A stretch of DNA of 64,000 nucleotides from assembly GCA_035539215.1 (NCBI GenBank), contig DATLIX010000159.1, positions 1 through 64,000 of the forward strand, in the 5' to 3' direction. Shown piece after piece: positions 59,513-64,000 of the stretch. This DNA is from Dongia_B sp035539215 (lineage in GTDB: Bacteria; Pseudomonadota; Alphaproteobacteria; Dongiales; Dongiaceae). Under the pieces are notes generated by a model. The model was not told the origin of the DNA and searched no databases. It worked only from the letters and a program-made list of their open reading frames with translations. Made by a program: the position numbers and the translations under genes. Numbering within the stretch: the first letter of the stretch is position 1; every line of letters starts with the position of its first letter.

Positions 59513-62149
59513 CTATTCCGCCGCGCGCAGCTTTTCGATCATCACCTGGGGATTGGCGAGCAGCGCCCTTGCCTCGGCCTGGGGTTGCGGCCGGCCGATC
59601 AGGAAACCCTGCGCCTGATCGCATTGCTCGGCCCGCAGCAGGGCCAGCTGCTGCTGGGTCTCCACGCCTTCCGCCGTCACCGTGATGCGCAGCGACCGGC
59701 CGAGGGCAATGACCGCGCGCACGATGGCCATGGAATCGCTGTTGCCTTCCAGTTCGGCGATGAAGCTGCGGTCGATCTTGATCTTGTCGAAGGGGAAACG
59801 CTGCAGATAGCTCAAGCTGGAATAGCCGGTGCCGAAATCATCGAGCGACAGCCGGACGCCGGCCGCCTTCAGCGCGCTCAGCGTCGCCAGGACGCGCTCG
59901 GTGTCGTCGATCAACACGCCTTCGGTGATTTCCAGCTCCAGGCGTTCCGGCGGCAGGCCGGTTTCCTCCAGCACGTTGAGCACTTCGCGGACGATGTCGT
60001 TCTGGCGGAACTGGGCTGGCGAAAGATTGACGGCGACGATGGTATCGGCCGGCCAGCTCATCGCGTCGCGGCAGGCGCGGCGCAGCACCCACCGGCCGAG
60101 CGGCAGGATCAATCCGCTTTCCTCGGCCAGGGGAATGAAATCGGCCGGCGGAATGAAGCCGCGCTGCGGATGGATCCAGCGCGCCAGGGCCTCGAAGCCC
60201 ATGAGCTTGACGTTCTGGCAATCGACCAGTGGCTGGTAATGCAAATCGAGCTGCTGATTGGCAAGCGCCTGGCGCAATTCGCGCTCCAGCCAGCGCCGCT
60301 CCTGCAGCCGCACATCCATCTCCGCTTCGAAGAAGCGATAGGTGCCGCGCCCGGCGGCCTTGGCACGATAAAGCGCGGTATCCGCGGCGCGCAGCAATTC
60401 CTCGTCATCCTCGCCATCGCCGGGAAAAAGCGCGATGCCGAGACTGGTGGTGATCGTCACCTGGTGGCCGCCGATCTCGAAGGGGTGGGCCAGCACCTTC
60501 ACCAGACGATCCGCCAGGATCGCCGGGCCGTCGGGATGCGCCACGCCCACCTGGATGATGGCGAATTCATCGCCGCTGAGCCGCGCCACGGTATCGTCGG
60601 CGCGGACGCTGTTGGAGAGACGATGCGCCACCTGGCGCAGCAGCTCATCGCCGACGTCATGGCCGCTGATGTCATTGACGTTCTTGAAGCGATCGAGATC
60701 GAGGCACAGCACCGCCGCCGTCGAGGTGCCGCGCTTGCTGCGCGCCACGGCCTGGGTGAGGCGGTCCTGGAACAGGGTGCGATTGGGCAGGCCGGTCAGC
60801 GCGTCGTGATTGGCGAGATGGCGGATGCGCTCCTCCGCCGCCTTGCGTTCACTGATATCGCGCACGGCGACAACGCGCAGCCCTTCTTCGCCCTGCAGAC
60901 GCCGGCTGAGATATTCCACCGCGAACAGATGGCCGTCGCTATGCCGCAGATTGATCTCGATCGGCCGCTCCGCCAGGAGGTCCGCCGCAGCCGCATCCTG
61001 TCCCGGCTCCGGGCCCTGGTTCGCGGCCTGGGTGGCATCGAGATGGGCTGTCACCTGCGCCTGATAATTGTCGGCGACGACTTCGAGGACGTTGTGACCG
61101 ATTATTTGCCGCGAGCTGAGGCCGACCATATTGCAGATCGCCGCATTGGCATCGATGACCCATCCGTCGCGATGCAGGATGATGCCCTCAAAGGTCGCGT
61201 CGGCCAGCTGCCGCAGCCGGCTTTCCGACAGCCGCAGCCGCGCGGCTTCGCGCCGGTGCTCGGCCACCAGATGCTGATCGACCATGGCGGCCGCAAAACC
61301 CGCCAGGAGCAGGAGCAGCACGGCGAGGCCCAGAGCCAGTGCGATGTCGATCGGCGGCAAAGTCAGTCCCACCGCAGCGCCGGTCAGGTCGAGCGGCATG
61401 GGATGATCGAATTGCAGGCTGGCCGTCGCCATGGTGATCACCTGCAGGCCGACCAGGCCGATCGTCATGACGGCGGCGGCCAGCACGCGGTGCGCCAGAT
61501 CGTTTCGGCGCATCAGAAGGAGCGCGGCGGCAATGCCGCAGCCGACGACGAGCACAACCGAGGCAATGACGGCCAGGCTGTTGAAACGGAGATCGCCCGG
61601 CGCGCGCAAGGCGGCAAGGCCGGCATAGTGCAGCGCCGCCAGCCCGGCGCCCAGAATCGCGCCGCCGGCCAGGGCGCTGCCGGCGATAGGGCCGCCGGCC
61701 GGGTTGCTTCCGATGGGGGCACTGCCGACCGGGACGCCGGCGGGTTGAAATTGCGGGGCCTGGGTAACCACCGGCCTGACTTCCACCGGCGGTTCCGGCA
61801 TCGAGGACGATGGCGCCAATCGGGCAGCCGGGCCGATCCGCATCAAACCGAGACCGATCGCGGTGATGACAATGGCCAGGGTCACCGCCAGGGCGGCCTG
61901 CGCCGCGTCATGGCGCAATTGCCAGACCGCCACGAATTCGAGTTGGATCAGGAGATGCGCCGACCAGGCCCCGAGCGCGAAAACCGCCGCCGCGGCGCCG
62001 ATCCACCCGGCCCGGCCGCGCCGGCCGGCATCCGCCCCGCGGCTGAGCAGGCTGAAGGCCGTGACCGCCGTCAACAGGCACAGCAAGGCGGCGAGCAGCG
62101 AAAGGCGCCAGTCCTGCTGTTGCGACAAATAAGCGGTGGTCAATAGCAT
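59513..62149 (-). CDS. GGDEF-EAL cyclic-di-GMP protein with degenerate MHYT-like membrane sensor and PAS domain
   Basis: An 878-residue membrane protein. About 300 N-terminal residues carry seven or so helices with decayed MHYT-type motifs (AWSAHLLI, AALHYAGLAAL, VITMATA), interrupted by a Pro/Gly-rich loop. A PAS domain follows (about 310-435). The GGDEF domain has ARLSGDEFAII, a variant signature that can be active. The EAL domain is complete: GFEALARWIHP, NLSPAQF, ELEITEGVLID, DDFGTGYSSLSYLQRFPFDKIKID and TAEGVET. Phosphodiesterase activity is therefore likely and cyclase activity possible. The missing MHYT residues suggest that copper or gas binding proposed for the family is altered. Confidence 0.9.
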   Translation of the reverse strand: MLLTTAYLSQQQDWRLSLLAALLCLLTAVTAFSLLSRGADAGRRGRAGWIGAAAAVFALGAWSAHLLIQLEFVAVWQLRHDAAQAALAVTLAIVITAIGLGLMRIGPAARLAPSSSMPEPPVEVRPVVTQAPQFQPAGVPVGSAPIGSNPAGGPIAGSALAGGAILGAGLAALHYAGLAALRAPGDLRFNSLAVIASVVLVVGCGIAAALLLMRRNDLAHRVLAAAVMTIGLVGLQVITMATASLQFDHPMPLDLTGAAVGLTLPPIDIALALGLAVLLLLLAGFAAAMVDQHLVAEHRREAARLRLSESRLRQLADATFEGIILHRDGWVIDANAAICNMVGLSSRQIIGHNVLEVVADNYQAQVTAHLDATQAANQGPEPGQDAAAADLLAERPIEINLRHSDGHLFAVEYLSRRLQGEEGLRVVAVRDISERKAAEERIRHLANHDALTGLPNRTLFQDRLTQAVARSKRGTSTAAVLCLDLDRFKNVNDISGHDVGDELLRQVAHRLSNSVRADDTVARLSGDEFAIIQVGVAHPDGPAILADRLVKVLAHPFEIGGHQVTITTSLGIALFPGDGEDDEELLRAADTALYRAKAAGRGTYRFFEAEMDVRLQERRWLERELRQALANQQLDLHYQPLVDCQNVKLMGFEALARWIHPQRGFIPPADFIPLAEESGLILPLGRWVLRRACRDAMSWPADTIVAVNLSPAQFRQNDIVREVLNVLEETGLPPERLELEITEGVLIDDTERVLATLSALKAAGVRLSLDDFGTGYSSLSYLQRFPFDKIKIDRSFIAELEGNSDSMAIVRAVIALGRSLRITVTAEGVETQQQLALLRAEQCDQAQGFLIGRPQPQAEARALLANPQVMIEKLRAAE

Positions 62150-62436
62150 ACAAAAATCCGGGCGAGGGACGGCTCAAATAAGCGAGTCCGCCCGGCATGG
62201 ACGGACGATCGATCATCCGGGCGATATCTTATCAGAAGGTTAACGTGCCCACATTATTGTGTAAGCAATTTATGATGTTCAAGGTCAACAGCAGCGGGCC
62301 GGGGCAAACCATTTCCAGATAAATAACAACGAGATGAAAGACGTTCGGGAGGAAATGGCAGGAAGGGGAAATTGTTCCATTAAGTGAAACTCACCCCGCG
62401 CCTTGCACACCAAGGGCAGGCTTCAAAGGATCGAGA

Positions 62437-63333
62437 TCAGTGGCCGTCCGACCCGCTTTCGAGCACGGCGCCAATGCTGGCGGCGGTGACGCAGGCGATG
62501 CCGAGACATTGCAGCAGGGAGAGGAATTCCCCCAGCACGACCAGGCCGATCACCGCACCGATGGCCGGCTCGGCGCTCATCAGCACGCCGAAGCTGCGGG
62601 TGGAAAGCCGGCGCAGGGCACTCATTTCCAGGGCGAAGGGCAGCAGCGGCACCAGAATGGCAAGGCCCGCCATCTGCAGGCCGGCGGTGACCGTCAAAGT
62701 ACCGCGCAGCTCGCCGAAGCCGAAAGGCAGGCTGGCCAGCGTCGCCAAGAGAAAGGACATGGCGAGGCCGTCATGGCCGGCGAAGACGCGTCCCACCCCC
62801 TTGCTCGCCAGGATATAGCTGGCCCAGCCGCAACCTGCCAACACGGCAAAGCCGGCGCCGACCGGATCGACGGTCCAGCCGTGATCGTCCCGCACCAGCA
62901 AGCCGATCCCGATTGCCGCCAGGACCGGCCAGATCAGGTGATGCCAGCGCCGCATGCCCGCGGCGGCAACGCCGAGCGGGCCGAGGAACTCGATCGCCGA
63001 GGCAAGCCCCAGCGGAATGCGTTGCAAGGAGAGGAAATAGAAGATCGCCGTTGCGGTCATGGCGAGGCCGAGCAGAAGTGCTGCCAGCCATTGCCGGCGA
63101 CCATATTGGCCGAGCCGGGGGCGTACGATCAGCGTCAGCAGGAGTGCCGCCCAGGCAAGCCGGATGGTCGTCGTACCGATCGGGCCCAGTTCGGCCATCA
63201 TCGGCTTGCTGAGACCGCTGCCGAGCTGGACGCTGAACATGGCGGCGACCGCCATTGCCGGCGCGACCATCAGGTTGAGACCATTGTCGAGATGGCCGCG
63301 CGACGGCGCCCCCTCTCTCCCCTCACCCGCCAT
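62437..63333 (-). CDS. EamA/DMT-family exporter (RhtA-like)
   Basis: A 298-residue polytopic protein with ten hydrophobic segments in two EamA repeats. MAVAAMFSVQLGSGLSKPMMAELGPIGTTTIRL in the first half and RSFGVLMSAEPAIGAVIGLVVLGEFLSLLQCLGIACV in the second match the RhtA group of threonine/homoserine exporters. The exported compound is not proven. The frame is open to 63432; ATG 63333 with GGCGGGGA upstream is the likely start. The SRPBCC gene lies upstream on the same strand with a gap of about 175 bp. Confidence 0.85.
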   Translation of the reverse strand: MAGEGREGAPSRGHLDNGLNLMVAPAMAVAAMFSVQLGSGLSKPMMAELGPIGTTTIRLAWAALLLTLIVRPRLGQYGRRQWLAALLLGLAMTATAIFYFLSLQRIPLGLASAIEFLGPLGVAAAGMRRWHHLIWPVLAAIGIGLLVRDDHGWTVDPVGAGFAVLAGCGWASYILASKGVGRVFAGHDGLAMSFLLATLASLPFGFGELRGTLTVTAGLQMAGLAILVPLLPFALEMSALRRLSTRSFGVLMSAEPAIGAVIGLVVLGEFLSLLQCLGIACVTAASIGAVLESGSDGH

Positions 63334-63507
63334 CAAATTCCCCGCCTTCAGCCCACATGCCGGGCGCATCCGCCGCTCTCTGCCGGACCGGTCAGATCGT
63401 ATCGCAGCCAACTTCGTGCCGCAGGCTAGCAAGATGGCCGGTAGATAGCCATCCGGCCTTGCGCCGGCAGGCCATGCGCGCGGCGCGCGGCGGGAACCAA
63501 GGCGCCT

Positions 63508-63927
63508 TCAGCTCTGCAGCAGCTCTTTCAGCCGCGCGAGATCGCGCCGCACCCAATCGGTATCGCGCGCAAAGACCGCGTCGCTCATCTCCGGCAGGCG
63601 GAACAGAGTCAGTGTCACTTCGCTGCCGCCGGCATTGGCGATCACGCGCAGCGGCACGGAGATCACCTGACCGCCGGGCAGAAAGACCCAGTGATCGACC
63701 ACACCGTATTCATTGCGCGGCGAGAAGCGCACGCGGATCTCGCCATCCGGCCCCGCCGCCAGCCAATCGAGCGCATCCTCGGCGCGTGCCGAGAGACGCT
63801 GCAGCCCGCCGGCAAGACCCGAAGCCCAAAGCGGAAAATTCTCCGGCCGGTGCAGGAAGTCGTAGACACCGGCAAGATCGCGATCGATCCAGACGCTGAG
63901 ATGGAGGGAGGGGAAGCCCTGCGACAT
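63508..63927 (-). CDS. SRPBCC (polyketide-cyclase-like) family protein
   Basis: A 139-residue soluble protein with the START-like helix-grip pattern: LHLSVWIDRDLAGVYDFLHRPENFPLWASGL at the start, a beta-rich centre (VRFSPRNEYGVVDHWVFLPGGQVISVPLRV) and a long C-terminal helix (WVRRDLARLKELLQ). Such proteins bind hydrophobic ligands; some are enzymes. The ligand is unknown. It may be cotranscribed with the exporter gene downstream. Confidence 0.8.
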   Translation of the reverse strand: MSQGFPSLHLSVWIDRDLAGVYDFLHRPENFPLWASGLAGGLQRLSARAEDALDWLAAGPDGEIRVRFSPRNEYGVVDHWVFLPGGQVISVPLRVIANAGGSEVTLTLFRLPEMSDAVFARDTDWVRRDLARLKELLQS

Positions 63928-64000
63928 GGCGACGGCCTTTCCGGATGAGGCAAGTGCGGAGCAGAGCAGTCGCCGATACCGCGGTCAAGACAGGCAGGGG

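Noticed and set aside
58220..62146. 1308-codon open frame on the plus strand antisense to the antiporter and GGDEF-EAL genes
   Set aside because: It is a by-product of high GC3 codon use on the minus strand; the minus-strand products have complete recognisable domains, while this frame gives low-complexity Arg/Gln/His-rich sequence without motifs.

Overview
The window is high-GC DNA with densely packed genes on both strands and no rRNA, tRNA, phage, transposase or CRISPR. Several features point to an alphaproteobacterium, most likely in or near the Rhodospirillales: a phasin-like protein, an NsrR-type Rrf2 regulator, a GGAAC-N17-GTT (EcfG-like) promoter, an FNR/FixK-type box, and families of GC-rich palindromic intergenic repeats. 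The genus cannot be fixed from this sequence.

Layout. 1-2.6 kb: end of a NitT/TauT-type ABC importer operon (binding protein, ATPase, permease). 2.9-5.5 kb: secreted or envelope small proteins, an AI-2E family transporter, a 47-residue basic protein with a strong terminator, and a phasin-like protein. 5.6-9.9 kb: a DadA-like FAD oxidase, an AT-richer orphan gene, a TctD/TctE-like two-component pair and a DUF3096 mini-protein. 10.1-15.9 kb: a YbhGFSR-like export operon behind a near-perfect FNR box, then csbD behind an EcfG-like promoter. 16.6-23.2 kb: PAS_5 protein, class III adenylate cyclase, DUF883 protein, MgtA-type P-type ATPase, an unknown protein and a histidine phosphatase. 23.6-28.0 kb: MFS carrier, truncated haemoglobin and NsrR with matching operators, and an acyltransferase-SGNH protein.

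28.4-36.1 kb is an organosulfur-scavenging cluster: LLM flavin monooxygenase, AtsK-like sulfate-ester dioxygenase, binding protein, two permeases, ATPase, and a convergent alpha/beta hydrolase. The binding protein and permeases are separated by a strongly folded intergenic RNA. 36.5-43.7 kb: ACT-domain protein, YdeP-like molybdopterin oxidoreductase, acetolactate synthase, a membrane acyltransferase and a DUF983 protein. 43.9-47.2 kb: GAF histidine kinase and a MocR regulator; the MocR promoter has a close copy upstream of the DUF983 gene.

47.3-51.7 kb is a compact surface-glycan-like locus: GT2 and a GT4-methyltransferase fusion on one strand, and a sulfotransferase-like protein with an SGNH-like protein on the other. 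It is the best candidate here for an undescribed pathway. 51.7-64 kb: an allene-oxide-cyclase-barrel protein, acetoacetate decarboxylase and thiolase with a divergent TetR regulator, a D-tartrate-dehydratase-like enolase, a CPA2 antiporter with a stress-protein tail, a GGDEF-EAL protein with a degenerate MHYT-like sensor, an EamA exporter and an SRPBCC protein.
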